Assembly (NCBI GenBank): GCA_903943975.1
Contig: CAJAQB010000013.1
Span: forward strand, 1-64,000
DNA from: Synechococcus lacustris
GTDB taxonomy: Bacteria; Cyanobacteriota; Cyanobacteriia; PCC-6307; Cyanobiaceae
Reading direction: 5' to 3'
DNA length: 64,000 nt
In this document: positions 22,970 to 31,734 of the stretch, piece by piece
Numbering within the stretch: the first letter of the stretch is position 1
Layout of the letters: the number at the start of each line of letters is the position of its first letter
The notes under the pieces: model-generated
What the model was told of the DNA's origin: nothing
The model's database searches: none
Seen by the model: only the letters and a program-made list of their open reading frames with translations
Position numbers and translations under genes: made by a program

Positions 22970-23623
22970 ATGGATTACGCCGGCAACGCCCCGCTCCCCA
23001 CAAGCCTTGATGGCCTGAGGCAACAACTCAGTGAAGGTCGCCTTTGCTTCCCCGGTCTCCAGCTGGAGGAGGAGGACTTTGCTGATCTGAATCTGGCGGG
23101 CTGTGACCTAAGCAATGGGGACTTCAAGGCCAGTCGCTTCGGCCATGGTCGGCTTACGGGGGTGCGTCTCACCGCTGCCTGTTTGCAGCAGGCCCTGCTT
23201 TGGGGGGCAGATCTGTCTGAGTGCCAGGCCCATGGCTCCCAGTGGCATGAGGCCGATCTATCCGGGGCCCGGCTCCAGGGGGCTGATTTCCAAGGGGCCT
23301 ACCTGCACCGGGCCTGCCTGCGGGGGGTGATCGCCCCCCACAGCCATTGGCAGCAGGCCCGCTTGATTGAGGTGGATTTCCGTTCGGCCCTTGATCAACT
23401 CACCGACCTGGGCCAGGTGGATTTCCGGGGCGCCGACCTCAGCTTTGCCCAGTTCGGTGGCGCCCAGCTGCAAAAGGCCGACCTGCGCGGCACCTGCCTG
23501 TACCAGGCCAGTTTCCGCGCCGCCGACCTGCGCGGTGCCGACCTGCGCGGTTGCGATCTCTCCGACAGCGACCTGCGCGAGGCGCAATTGGATGGGGCCC
23601 AGCTGGAGGGGGTGCAGACCTAG
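22970..23623 (+). CDS. Pentapeptide-repeat protein
   Basis: 217 residues. From about residue 38 onward most of the chain is A(D/N)LxG-type pentapeptides (ADLNLAGCDLSNGDF, ADLSGARLQGADF, ADLRGADLRGCDLSDSDL), predicting a right-handed quadrilateral beta-helix. The first 35 residues are non-repeat. Function is unknown; such proteins are abundant in cyanobacteria and range from gyrase binding to transport. The stop overlaps the convergent AAA/ferredoxin gene by 4 bases. Confidence 0.9.
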   Translation: MDYAGNAPLPTSLDGLRQQLSEGRLCFPGLQLEEEDFADLNLAGCDLSNGDFKASRFGHGRLTGVRLTAACLQQALLWGADLSECQAHGSQWHEADLSGARLQGADFQGAYLHRACLRGVIAPHSHWQQARLIEVDFRSALDQLTDLGQVDFRGADLSFAQFGGAQLQKADLRGTCLYQASFRAADLRGADLRGCDLSDSDLREAQLDGAQLEGVQT

Positions 23624-25617
23624 CCCAGCACCACCAGCCAGCGGCCGCCGGCCCCCAGCAGCAGCGCCAAGCCGGAGCCCCACCAGAGCAGGCGGCCTTC
23701 GCCAAGCAACATCCTTCTCAGCAGCAGCAGGCTGGCCCCTACACCCGTAAACACAGCAGTGCTCTGGCAAAAGGCCAGCACATGGGGATCGGCACTCCAG
23801 CCCGGCCAAGCGGGCCCCAGGGTCACCGGCAGCAGCTGGCCCGCTTCGGCCATGGCTAAGGGCAGGTGCCGGGCCAGCAATACCCCCCAAACCAGGGGCA
23901 AGAGGCCGTAGAGCGTTTGGCGCCACTGCTCTGGGCTCACCAGGCGCCCTAGGGCCAGGGCCAGCAGGCTGGGCAGGCCCAGGGCCAGGGCGGCCAGGGG
24001 GAAGCGGGCCAGCGGGGGCAGGGCCTCCAGGGCCGGTTGCCAGTGGTGCAGGCACACGCCCCCCGCTAGCACCAGCAGCAGCGCCGGTTCGCCTTCGGGC
24101 ACGGTCATCTCCCGTTGCAGGTCGGCGGCGGGGGGGCGCAGGCTCAGCTGCACGGAGCGATGGGGACAGGCCTGGGCGCAGGTGAAACAGAGCACACAGT
24201 TGCGGTTGTCGCTGAGGTGGGCCGGGTGGGTGCCCAGGGGGCAGCCGGCGCTGGCTAGGCCCTCTCCTTCGGCGGGGCCCCCCTTGAAACAGGCGTAGCT
24301 GCTGCAGCTACCGCTGCAGGTGCCGGCCTGGGCCCGTAATTCCAGGATTGAGAGCTTGGCGAACAGGCCGTTCATGCCGCCCACGGGGCAGAGGTAACGG
24401 CACCAGAAGCGTTTTTCAAAACGCAACGAGCCCAGCACCGCCCCGGCGGTGATCAGCAGCAGCAGGCAACTGCTGAGCCAGGCGGTGGTTTCCAGGTGGG
24501 CCAGCTCTTCCCAGAGCAGGATCGCTGCAAAACCGGCTGCCATCAATGGCGAGGCCCAGCTGTCGCTGTTGCCCCGGGGCCAGCGGGGGGGCTGCCAGCC
24601 CAGCAGCGCCGCCAGCCGCTGCACGATCTCCCCCCAGACCATGAAGGGGCAGAAGGAACACCAGAGCCGCCCCACCAGGGGAAACCCCAGCAGGATCAGC
24701 GGCCACCACCAGGCCCAGAAGATGTTTAGGGCGCCGTTGTGGGCCCGGTCCTGGGGGCCAAGCCAGAGCCAGAGGTTCACCAGCACAAACACCCAACTCA
24801 CCAGGCCAAACAGCAGGCCGTTCCAGAGCAGGGGCGAGCGCAGCAAGTTGCGCAGCTCAGGTTTCCAGCGCCAGAGGTCAAAACGCAGCCGGGTTTGGCG
24901 GTTGGCGGTCCAAAACACGTCTTCCGGCAGTTGCTGGGGCAGTTCATTGCCCTGGATCCGGCGGGCCTGCTGCAGGGCCCGATAGATCAGCACCTCCAGT
25001 TCCCGCAGGTTGTTGGGGAAGTCGTATTGCTGCAGCCGTTCCACCACCCCGGGGGCCACGCTGGGTGGTTGCTTCCAGCCCAGCCCACGGCTTTGTTGGC
25101 GGATGCCGTAGCGCAGCCATTCCCCCAGGTCTTGGCGGCGTACCCGCAGCGGCGGCACCCGGATCAGGCGGCAGCGGCGGTCAAAGCTGGGCAGGGCCGT
25201 TTCGCTGGTAAAGAGCAGCCGGCCGGGGTGGCTGTCCGCCAGGCCTAGCAGGCGTTCCTGCAGGGCGGGGTCGGCCAGGTCCACGTTGTCGATCAGCAGG
25301 CTGCCGCCCTCAAGGCAATCGAGCAGGGAGCTTTGCTCACCGCTGCCCGGGGTAAACAGTTCGGCGCCATCGGCCCGCAGCAGGGCCGCATCCAGCCGAA
25401 TCAGCGGTAGCCGCCGTTCGGCGGAGCCGAAATGGATCAGGGCGGCCAGGTTGTCTTTCTCCAGCCCCGGTTCGCCCATCAGCAGCACCGGCTGGCGGCT
25501 GGGGTCGGCGGCGGCCTGGCGCACCGCCTCCCGTAGGGATTTGGCATAGCGGCTGCTGCCCACGATCCCCCGGCGGGTCTGGGCCACCAGATAAGGAGCC
25601 AGTCGCCGCAAGTCCAC
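23620..25617 (-). CDS. Fusion of degenerate sigma-54-activator AAA+ domain with NapH/NosR-like membrane ferredoxin
   Basis: 665 residues. Residues about 15-230 resemble the AAA+ and helical domains of NtrC-type activators (NNLRELEVLIYRALQQAR). The Walker A is altered (GEPGLEKD, 48-55), the Walker B reads GGSLLIDNVD (104-113, Asn for Glu), and no GAFTGA loop was seen. From about 262 there are several membrane helices with cysteine pairs C320/C323 and C406/C410 (CRYLCP) as in NapH/NosR/CcoG, a cysteine cluster at 434-459, and a 4Fe-4S motif C474-x2-C477-x2-C480-x3-C484P. More helices end the protein. It is probably a membrane redox protein with a regulatory head; its role is unknown. Confidence 0.82.
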   Translation of the reverse strand: MDLRRLAPYLVAQTRRGIVGSSRYAKSLREAVRQAAADPSRQPVLLMGEPGLEKDNLAALIHFGSAERRLPLIRLDAALLRADGAELFTPGSGEQSSLLDCLEGGSLLIDNVDLADPALQERLLGLADSHPGRLLFTSETALPSFDRRCRLIRVPPLRVRRQDLGEWLRYGIRQQSRGLGWKQPPSVAPGVVERLQQYDFPNNLRELEVLIYRALQQARRIQGNELPQQLPEDVFWTANRQTRLRFDLWRWKPELRNLLRSPLLWNGLLFGLVSWVFVLVNLWLWLGPQDRAHNGALNIFWAWWWPLILLGFPLVGRLWCSFCPFMVWGEIVQRLAALLGWQPPRWPRGNSDSWASPLMAAGFAAILLWEELAHLETTAWLSSCLLLLITAGAVLGSLRFEKRFWCRYLCPVGGMNGLFAKLSILELRAQAGTCSGSCSSYACFKGGPAEGEGLASAGCPLGTHPAHLSDNRNCVLCFTCAQACPHRSVQLSLRPPAADLQREMTVPEGEPALLLVLAGGVCLHHWQPALEALPPLARFPLAALALGLPSLLALALGRLVSPEQWRQTLYGLLPLVWGVLLARHLPLAMAEAGQLLPVTLGPAWPGWSADPHVLAFCQSTAVFTGVGASLLLLRRMLLGEGRLLWWGSGLALLLGAGGRWLVVLG

Positions 25618-25749
25618 GGGTGCGTTGCTATGGGCCTTTGCAATGTCTACTGCCGTTTGGCCCCAAACCCTGAAAATTTTCAGCTGCTGGGCCTGCCATC
25701 GGGCCGTTGGCGCCCAACTCGGTAGAAAAGGGTGTGCTCGCTAACTTTC

Positions 25750-26604
25750 ATGTCTTCCGCCACGGCGATTTTTCGCTTGATCTGCCCCGATCGGCCGGGG
25801 TTGGTGAGTGAGCTGTCGGGCTGGGTGGCAGCTAACGGCGGCAATATCCGCCATGCCGACCACCACACCGACTGTGGGGCTGGCTTGTTTCTGAGCCGGA
25901 TCGAGTGGGATCTGCAGGGTTTTGGCCTGCCCCGGGGGGCCCTGCCGGCGGCGGCCACGGCCCTGGCCCAGCGCCTGGGGGGCGAGGGCCAACTGCATTT
26001 CTCCGATCAGCCCCCGCGGGTGGCCCTGTTCGTGAGCAAGCAAGACCATTGCCTGCTGGATCTGCTCTGGCGCACTAAGGCCGGTGAACTGCCGATGGCG
26101 GTGCCGCTGGTGATCAGTAACCACCCAGACCTGCGACCCATCGCCGAAAACTTTGGTGCCCGTTTCGAACACATCCCGGTAACGGCTGCCACCAAACCGG
26201 AGGCGGAAGCCCGGCAGCTGGAGTTGTTGGCGGAGGAAGCCATTGATCTGGCGGTGCTGGCTAAATACATGCAGGTGTTGAGTGGCAGCTTTCTGCAGCA
26301 ATTCAGCCCAGTTATCAACATTCACCATTCCTTTTTGCCGGCCTTTACCGGTGCCCAGCCCTACCTGCGGGCCTGGGAGCGGGGGGTGAAATTGATCGGT
26401 GCCACGGCCCATTACGTGACTGAGGAACTGGATGCCGGACCGATCATTGAGCAGGCCACGGTGCATGTGAGCCACCGGGATGAGGTGGAAGATCTGATCC
26501 GTAAGGGTCGCGACATGGAGCGCCTGGCCCTGGCCCGGGCCCTGCGGCTGCACCTGCGCCATCAGGTGATGGTTTATCGCGGTCGCACGGCGGTGTTTGA
26601 CTGA
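25750..26604 (+). CDS. purU: Formyltetrahydrofolate deformylase
   Basis: 284 residues from ATG 25750 (a GTG at 25732 is a weaker alternative). The N-terminal ACT domain reads LICPDRPGLVSELSGWVAANGGNI. The C-terminal formyl-transferase fold has SNHPDLRPIAENFG, KYMQVLSGSFLQQF, NIHHSFLPAFTGAQPY (catalytic His) and HYVTEELDAGPIIEQ. It hydrolyses 10-formyl-THF to formate and THF, balancing one-carbon pools. The membrane-protein gene downstream begins close to or overlapping its end. Confidence 0.96.
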   Translation: MSSATAIFRLICPDRPGLVSELSGWVAANGGNIRHADHHTDCGAGLFLSRIEWDLQGFGLPRGALPAAATALAQRLGGEGQLHFSDQPPRVALFVSKQDHCLLDLLWRTKAGELPMAVPLVISNHPDLRPIAENFGARFEHIPVTAATKPEAEARQLELLAEEAIDLAVLAKYMQVLSGSFLQQFSPVINIHHSFLPAFTGAQPYLRAWERGVKLIGATAHYVTEELDAGPIIEQATVHVSHRDEVEDLIRKGRDMERLALARALRLHLRHQVMVYRGRTAVFD

Positions 26605-26626
26605 GCCACCCCTGGTTCCGGGCTTG

Positions 26627-27919
26627 ATGCGGCTGGATTCGCTCTTGCAGTGGTGCCGGCAGGAGCGGCCCGTGGCGGCCACGGCCTCCGGTTGGATCGC
26701 CTTTCAGTTAGGGCTGTTGCTGCTGGCCAGCAGCCTGTTGCTGGCGGTGCCGCCCCTGTTTTGGGCCCTTTTGCAAGGCACTCGCCGCCTAAGGCGCCCC
26801 TGGGGGAGTGATCGGCTCAATTGGGTTTTTCTGCTGATCGCAGGGCTGATGCTGCTGGGGGCTCCCCGGGCCCATAGCGGCTGGCTGGCCTGGGTGGGCT
26901 TGATGAATTGGTTGCCGTTCTTTTGGGGGTTCTGGGGGTTCCAGCCCTACATGGCCACCCCTGGGGCCCGGCGTCGCATGGCCCTGCTGATCGTGGCGGG
27001 CGGCGTGCCCGTGCTGGTAACTGGCCTGGGCCAGCATTTCCTCGGCTGGAGTGGCCCCTGGCAGGCGCTTGGCGGTTTGGTGATCTGGCACATGGCCCCC
27101 GGCGGCCTGCCCCCCGGCCGGCTTTCCGGCTTGTTTGATTACGCCAACATCGCCGCCGCCTGGTTGGCCTTCAGTTGGCCCCTGCTGTTGGCGGCAGCTT
27201 TTGAGTGCTGTAGCAGGTTTCGGGGCGGCCAGGCCCGTTGGCGTTTGCCCGTGGTGGCGATCTTGGTGATTGCCCAGTTGGCAGCCCTTTATCTCACCGA
27301 TTCCCGCAATGGCTGGGGGGCGGCGGTGCTGGCGCTGCCGCTGGTGCTGGGCCCCGCCCGTTGGCTTTGGTTGCTGCCGCTGCTGCTGCTGGCCCTGGCG
27401 CCGGTGCTATTGGCGGTGCTGCCGGGGGTGCCGGAATTGTTGCAACATCCGGCCCGGGCCCTGGTGCCGGAAGCGATTTGGGGTCGCTTAAGTGATCTGG
27501 CCTTTTCCGATCGCCCCCTGGCCTCCACCCGCCTGGGCCAGTGGACCGTGGCGGCGGGCCTGGTGGCGGAACGACCCTGGTTGGGCTGGGGGGCGGCGGC
27601 CTTCTCCCTGGTGTACCCCAAGCGCGCTGGGGTGTGGCATGGCCATCCCCACAACCTGCCCATGGACCTGGCCATCAGCCATGGGTTGCCGGTGGCGTTG
27701 TTGTTGGTGGGGGTGGTGCTCTGGCTGTTGCTGCGCTCCGCCCGGCTGGGTATGGCTGGGGGGCCGGTGTTTGAGCGGGCCTGGTGGGCGGCGGTGTTGA
27801 TCCTGGTGCTGTTGCACGCCACGGATTTGCCCTTCTATGACGGGCGCCTGAATGTGGCCGGTTGGCTGCTACTGGCGGGCCTGCGGGCGGCCTGTTGGCC
27901 CCAGGCGTTTAGGCCCTAA
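26627..27919 (+). CDS. O-antigen ligase/polymerase-like membrane protein
   Basis: About 430 residues, strongly hydrophobic with some 10 or more predicted helices. GLFDYANIAAAWLAFSWPLLL and TDSRNGWGAAVLALPL are the Wzy_C/WaaL-type motif, and GWGAAAFSLVYP and HPHNLPMDLAISHGLPVALLLVG follow as in that family. The family includes O-antigen ligases and IctB-like cyanobacterial proteins; the substrate is unknown. ATG 26627 is chosen, but TTG 26597 (overlapping the purU stop) is possible. The 3' end overlaps the radical SAM gene by 11 bases. Confidence 0.82.
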   Translation: MRLDSLLQWCRQERPVAATASGWIAFQLGLLLLASSLLLAVPPLFWALLQGTRRLRRPWGSDRLNWVFLLIAGLMLLGAPRAHSGWLAWVGLMNWLPFFWGFWGFQPYMATPGARRRMALLIVAGGVPVLVTGLGQHFLGWSGPWQALGGLVIWHMAPGGLPPGRLSGLFDYANIAAAWLAFSWPLLLAAAFECCSRFRGGQARWRLPVVAILVIAQLAALYLTDSRNGWGAAVLALPLVLGPARWLWLLPLLLLALAPVLLAVLPGVPELLQHPARALVPEAIWGRLSDLAFSDRPLASTRLGQWTVAAGLVAERPWLGWGAAAFSLVYPKRAGVWHGHPHNLPMDLAISHGLPVALLLVGVVLWLLLRSARLGMAGGPVFERAWWAAVLILVLLHATDLPFYDGRLNVAGWLLLAGLRAACWPQAFRP

Positions 27920-29540
27920 GAGCCTCCTGGTGGTGTTTGGCGAGGGAGGCCACGGGTAGGGGGCCCTCCAGGTGGTCCCAGGGGAGCAGCCGATCTGTGG
28001 CCCAGCGGCCGTGGATCACCTCCTCCCAGGCGGGCAGGGGGGCGCCGCCGTTGACGGGTTGGCTGGCGATTTCCCGGTAGGCCTTCTTCCAGCCCCCCAG
28101 CTGTTCGTGGTGGCCGCGTACGGCAACGATCACCGGCGCCAGCCGTCGATCGCTGCGGGAGAGCAGCGCCTGGATCAGGCTCCAGCCATAGCTCTCGGGC
28201 CGCAATTCGATCCCCTTGGGGTTAAGCCTTTTGGCCAGCAGTTTCAGTCGTTTTTCCGCCTCAGGTCGCACCCCCTCCCATTGGAAGGGGGTGTGGGCCT
28301 TGGGCACAAAGCTGCTAACGCCCAGGGAAAGACGCAGGCCGGGGGTGGCTTTTTTTAGGGCGATTAACAGCTCGGCGGTGGCCTCCACATCGGCCTCCTG
28401 CTCCGTGGGCAGCCCCACCATCCCGTAGAGCTTTAGCCCCGTGAGCCCCCCCTCTTTGGCATAACGGGCGGCGCCATAGATCTCCTCGGTGCTGAGTTTC
28501 TTATTCACCACCTCACGCAGGCGTTCGCTACCGCTTTCGATTGCGATCGTGAGTGATTTACTGCCGCGTTTGGCCAGGATCTCGGCCAGCTGGGGGGTAA
28601 CCGTGGCGGCCCGCACTGAACTCACACTCACCCGGGTGTCAGCAAAGCGGTCTTGGTTTAGCCAGCTGAGTAGTTCGCTGAATTGGGGGTGCTGGGTCAC
28701 CGAGGCCCCCAGCAGCCCCAGCCGTTGGGTGGCCTTGAGCCCCAGTTCCACCGCCGGGATCAGGCCGTCCTCAAGCGAAGGGGTGCGAAACGGCAGGGTG
28801 AGGTAGCTGGCCAGGCAGAAACGACAAAGCTCCGGACAGCTGCGCACCACCTCCACCATGTGGATCGAGGGCCAGGCGGCCGCCGGGGTGATCACCGTTG
28901 AGTGGGTGAGGCTGTTGCCGCGCCAGGTTTGTTTGGCAATGCTGGCGGGAATGCCGCTTTCGATGGGTTCCACGGCCAGTAGCTGGCCAGCAGGGTCGTA
29001 GCGGGGGGCGTAGAGGCTGGGCACGTAGAGGCCGGGCAGCTGGGCCAGCTGCCTTAGTCGCTCGGCCCGCCCCAGCCCCTGGCTGGCCACGGCCCCATCA
29101 AGGAAGGCCGGCAGCAGCTCCTCGCCGTCGCCGAGCAGCAACACATCAAAGAAGGGGGCCAGCGGTTCGGGGTTGGCGGTGAGCACCGGGCCGCCGCCAA
29201 ACACCAGCGGGTGCTGGTCGCCCCGCTCACTGCTCCAGAGCGGAATCCGTTGTTGTTCGAGCAGATCCAGCAGCACTGGCCCATCCAGCTCCCAGCTCAA
29301 CGAGAGGCCAAACAGGTCGAGGTCTGGCCCGCGGCCGCGCTGGCCCCCGTGGGGCGGATCCCCCTGGTCGGTGAACAGGCGCCTTACGTCGATGTCTGAC
29401 CGTTGGGCCAGGGTGGCCCAAACCATTTGATAGCCCAGGCTGGTGATCCCCACGGAATAGCTGCTGGGAAAAGCCAATACCGCCCGCAGGGCGCCGGCCC
29501 TGGGCTGGGCTGGTTCAAACAGCAGGGTTTCCTGGTTCAG
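27909..29540 (-). CDS. B12-binding-domain radical SAM protein
   Basis: About 544 residues. The N-terminal region (AFPSSYSVGITSLGYQMVWATLAQR, RRLFTDQGDPPHGG, LFGLSLSWELDGP) is a cobalamin-binding-like domain. The radical SAM cluster is in VVRSCPELCRFCLAS (C-x3-C-x2-C), and SLTIAIESGSERLREVVNKK and LYGMVGLPTEQEADV follow. The substrate is unknown; similar proteins are widespread in cyanobacteria. The start is uncertain: no ATG/GTG/TTG fits the family's beginning, and CTG 29540 is given as a marker. A much longer frame upstream is antisense to the DUF4143 remnant. Confidence 0.85.
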   Translation of the reverse strand: MNQETLLFEPAQPRAGALRAVLAFPSSYSVGITSLGYQMVWATLAQRSDIDVRRLFTDQGDPPHGGQRGRGPDLDLFGLSLSWELDGPVLLDLLEQQRIPLWSSERGDQHPLVFGGGPVLTANPEPLAPFFDVLLLGDGEELLPAFLDGAVASQGLGRAERLRQLAQLPGLYVPSLYAPRYDPAGQLLAVEPIESGIPASIAKQTWRGNSLTHSTVITPAAAWPSIHMVEVVRSCPELCRFCLASYLTLPFRTPSLEDGLIPAVELGLKATQRLGLLGASVTQHPQFSELLSWLNQDRFADTRVSVSSVRAATVTPQLAEILAKRGSKSLTIAIESGSERLREVVNKKLSTEEIYGAARYAKEGGLTGLKLYGMVGLPTEQEADVEATAELLIALKKATPGLRLSLGVSSFVPKAHTPFQWEGVRPEAEKRLKLLAKRLNPKGIELRPESYGWSLIQALLSRSDRRLAPVIVAVRGHHEQLGGWKKAYREIASQPVNGGAPLPAWEEVIHGRWATDRLLPWDHLEGPLPVASLAKHHQEALRA

Positions 29541-29589
29541 GGGGCTGGGGGTTGGCGGCGGTGGGAACAGTCTGGCGGGGCGGTGGGGG

Positions 29590-30443
29590 GCTTCTCCTTT
29601 CTGCGGCTGCGGCCGATGAGCCTGGTCGAAAGTGGCGCCGGCCAGGGCGGCGTCTCGCTGGCGGCGCTGCTGGAGGGGGAGCCGCCCAGCTGCGCCGATC
29701 CGGGGTTGGCGGTGACGGATCTGGCCGAGCTGGTGTGCCGTGGCGGCTGGCCGGCCCAGCTGGAGCAGGTGCGCCAGGTGGACGTGCAGCGGCTGGATGG
29801 GCGGCGGCGGGATCCCCAGCGGTTGGGGGCCCTGCTGCGCTCCCTCGGCCGCAACGGGGCCACCGAGGTGAAGCTGTCCACCCTGGCGGCCGATGCCGGT
29901 GGTGCCGATGGGCCCCTCGACCCGCGCACCATGAACGACCACCTGCAGGCCCTGGAGCGATTGATGGTGCTGGAGAACCAGCCGGCCTGGCGGCCCCACC
30001 TGCGTTCCAAGGCGGCCCTGCGCCAGGGGTCCCGGCGCCATTTCTGCGACCCCTCCCTGGCGGTGGCGGCCCTCGGTGCCAGCCCCGATCGGCTGCTGAA
30101 GGATTTGGAGTGGCTGGGGTTGCTGTTTGAGTCGCTGGTGATCCGCGACCTGCGGGTGCTGGCCCAGGCGCTGGATGGCGAGGTGTTCCACTACCGCGAC
30201 GACTACGGCATTGAGGTGGACGCGATCGTGCAGCTGCGCGATGGCCGCTGGGGCGCGATCAAGATCAAGTTGGGTGAAGGCCAGGTGGATGCTGCTGCCC
30301 AGGGGCTGCTGCGTTCCCGCCAGCAGATAGACACCAGCCGTACGGGGGAACCGGCCTTCCTGGCGGTGGTGTGCGGCAAGGGCTATGGCTATCAGCGCTC
30401 TGATGGCATCGCAGTGATACCGGTGGGGGCGTTGGGGCCTTGA
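29590..30443 (+). pseudogene. C-terminal remnant of a DUF4143-type ATPase
   Basis: The frame reads LRLRPMSLVESG, SLAALLEGEPPS, DLAELVCRGGWPAQL, LRSLGRNGATEVKLSTLAADAG, LDPRTMNDHLQALERLMVLENQPAW, FCDPSLAVAALG, GLLFESLVIRDLRVLAQ and VFHYRDDYGIEVDAIV, the C-terminal half (DUF4143) of a common AAA_14/DUF4143 protein. The N-terminal P-loop half is missing, and the remnant begins next to the start of the divergent radical SAM gene. No function is expected. These proteins are often mobile or TA-like. Confidence 0.75.
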
Positions 30444-30470
30444 GGTTAGTTTGGCAAAAGCAGACGTTAT

Positions 30471-31040
30471 TCAGTGGGCTGAGGATTGTGGATTTGATTC
30501 GATCAAGGTATTTGATGTTTCTGGATAATCATCCATGGGTATTTGATCGGCTATTTTTTGAGCGGAGTCAATGCTTAATTGGCGCAAGCTAAGTATAAAT
30601 TGTTTAAAGTCTTCGGGCGGTAAGCTCTTGATTTTCTCTGAGATTTCATTGCGGAGTTGATGGTAGACATCACTTTTTTCTGTTTGAATATTATTTTCTG
30701 TATTCAGTTTGAGGTCAAAATTTTCTTCTGCAAATAATTCATTGCTTGGCTCTGCTTGGGAGCTTTGAAGCAGCTGTTTACCAGAATTGCTGAGTGTATA
30801 AGTTTCTAGGTTTGGGCTCTCTACAAGTCCCGAATCAGATAGAAATGCTAAGGCTAAATCTATCTGACTGTCTAAAGTATTGTGCTTTAGATTGAATTGT
30901 TCTTCGCTAAAGGATTCTGACGTTAGGTTAAGTTGGTTGGCTATGGCTTTGCGCAGCTGGCTAGATGTCAGCGTATGGCCGCTACTAAGAACATTAACCA
31001 GGGAAAGAGCTAAAGCCTGAAGGGAAGAAATGTTCTTCAT
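30471..31040 (-). CDS. Mrr-N-like winged-helix protein without nuclease domain
   Basis: 189 residues. The first 100 (LALSLVNVLSSGHTLTSSQLRKAIANQL, DSQIDLALAFLSDSGLVES, YTLSNSGKQLL) match the winged-helix domain at the N terminus of Mrr-type restriction proteins. No PD-(D/E)XK domain follows. A short internal repeat is present: SFSEEQFNLKHNT and LFAEENFDLKLNT. The tail is acidic and probably disordered. Base composition is much AT-richer than the genes to the left, marking the edge of an accessory block. Confidence 0.65.
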   Translation of the reverse strand: MKNISSLQALALSLVNVLSSGHTLTSSQLRKAIANQLNLTSESFSEEQFNLKHNTLDSQIDLALAFLSDSGLVESPNLETYTLSNSGKQLLQSSQAEPSNELFAEENFDLKLNTENNIQTEKSDVYHQLRNEISEKIKSLPPEDFKQFILSLRQLSIDSAQKIADQIPMDDYPETSNTLIESNPQSSAH

Positions 31041-31310
31041 TTTTTAACTCCCTCAACCTGCTTGCGTGGTTTAGTCGTAGTTTAGCAAAATGCAGAATCA
31101 GATTCTTATACATGGGATGGAATTTTTTTAAATTGCAGGATTTGCAATGCTAGCTTTTATGCAGCTTATGCATATGGCCATTGAGGTGGTAGGGGGTCTG
31201 GCTATGAACTTAGCTAGTTGAGAATGGACTTGCTTGTGGCATCTAAAAAGTCAGATACCTTGAGAGCTAGTACATTTTTTCTGAATAATTTTTTTAAGTA
31301 TGTAATAACC

Positions 31311-31712
31311 TCACGGGAAGCGTATTGGTTGTATCTTCCATTCGCGGCCGGTATTAGTTTTTAGGGTAGTGCCAGACTCTGAAGCATCTATATTTTTCCA
31401 ATAGCCGTTATTTCCAAGACGCCTATCAATTGGGGTGCCTGGTTGATGGCTTGGCACCACTGGCGAACCCGGAATCCTGGGACCAGTTGGAGATCCATAG
31501 TAACCTTCTGAGGCATAACCCTGCTGAAAACTTGATTGGTTGATGCCTGATTGTTGTGGATTAGCTAAATTTGGAAAGCATAAATTGCCAGGATTTTCAC
31601 CATTGGGATCGTTGGGATAACAGGGATTTGCTTTTGTAGGTAGATTGGGGGCAATTGTCAATAAACAGGAGTAAAGTATAGCCATGCATTTAAAGTGAGG
31701 AGATTGTGTCAT
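31311..31712 (-). CDS. Small exported protein, unknown
   Basis: 133 residues. A hydrophobic N terminus (MAILYSCLLTIAPNLPTKA) predicts export. The mature part is Pro/Asn/Gly-rich (NPCYPNDPNGENPGNLCFPN, GSPTGPRIPGSPVVPSH) with two cysteines. It ends in NTGREWKIQPIRFP. Not recognised. It is the last of a run of exported-protein genes on this strand, preceded by 270 bases to 31040 in which nothing was seen. Confidence 0.6.
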   Translation of the reverse strand: MTQSPHFKCMAILYSCLLTIAPNLPTKANPCYPNDPNGENPGNLCFPNLANPQQSGINQSSFQQGYASEGYYGSPTGPRIPGSPVVPSHQPGTPIDRRLGNNGYWKNIDASESGTTLKTNTGREWKIQPIRFP

Positions 31713-31734
31713 TTTATGATGTTGTTCTTGGTTT

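Noticed and set aside
23258-24055. Minus-strand frame of 265 codons opposite the pentapeptide gene.
   Set aside because: Gly/Ala/Pro-rich shadow of the pentapeptide repeats and of the AAA/ferredoxin gene; no domain.
29540-30191. N-terminal extension of the radical SAM frame.
   Set aside because: Gln/His/Pro-rich antisense of the DUF4143 remnant, not part of the family.
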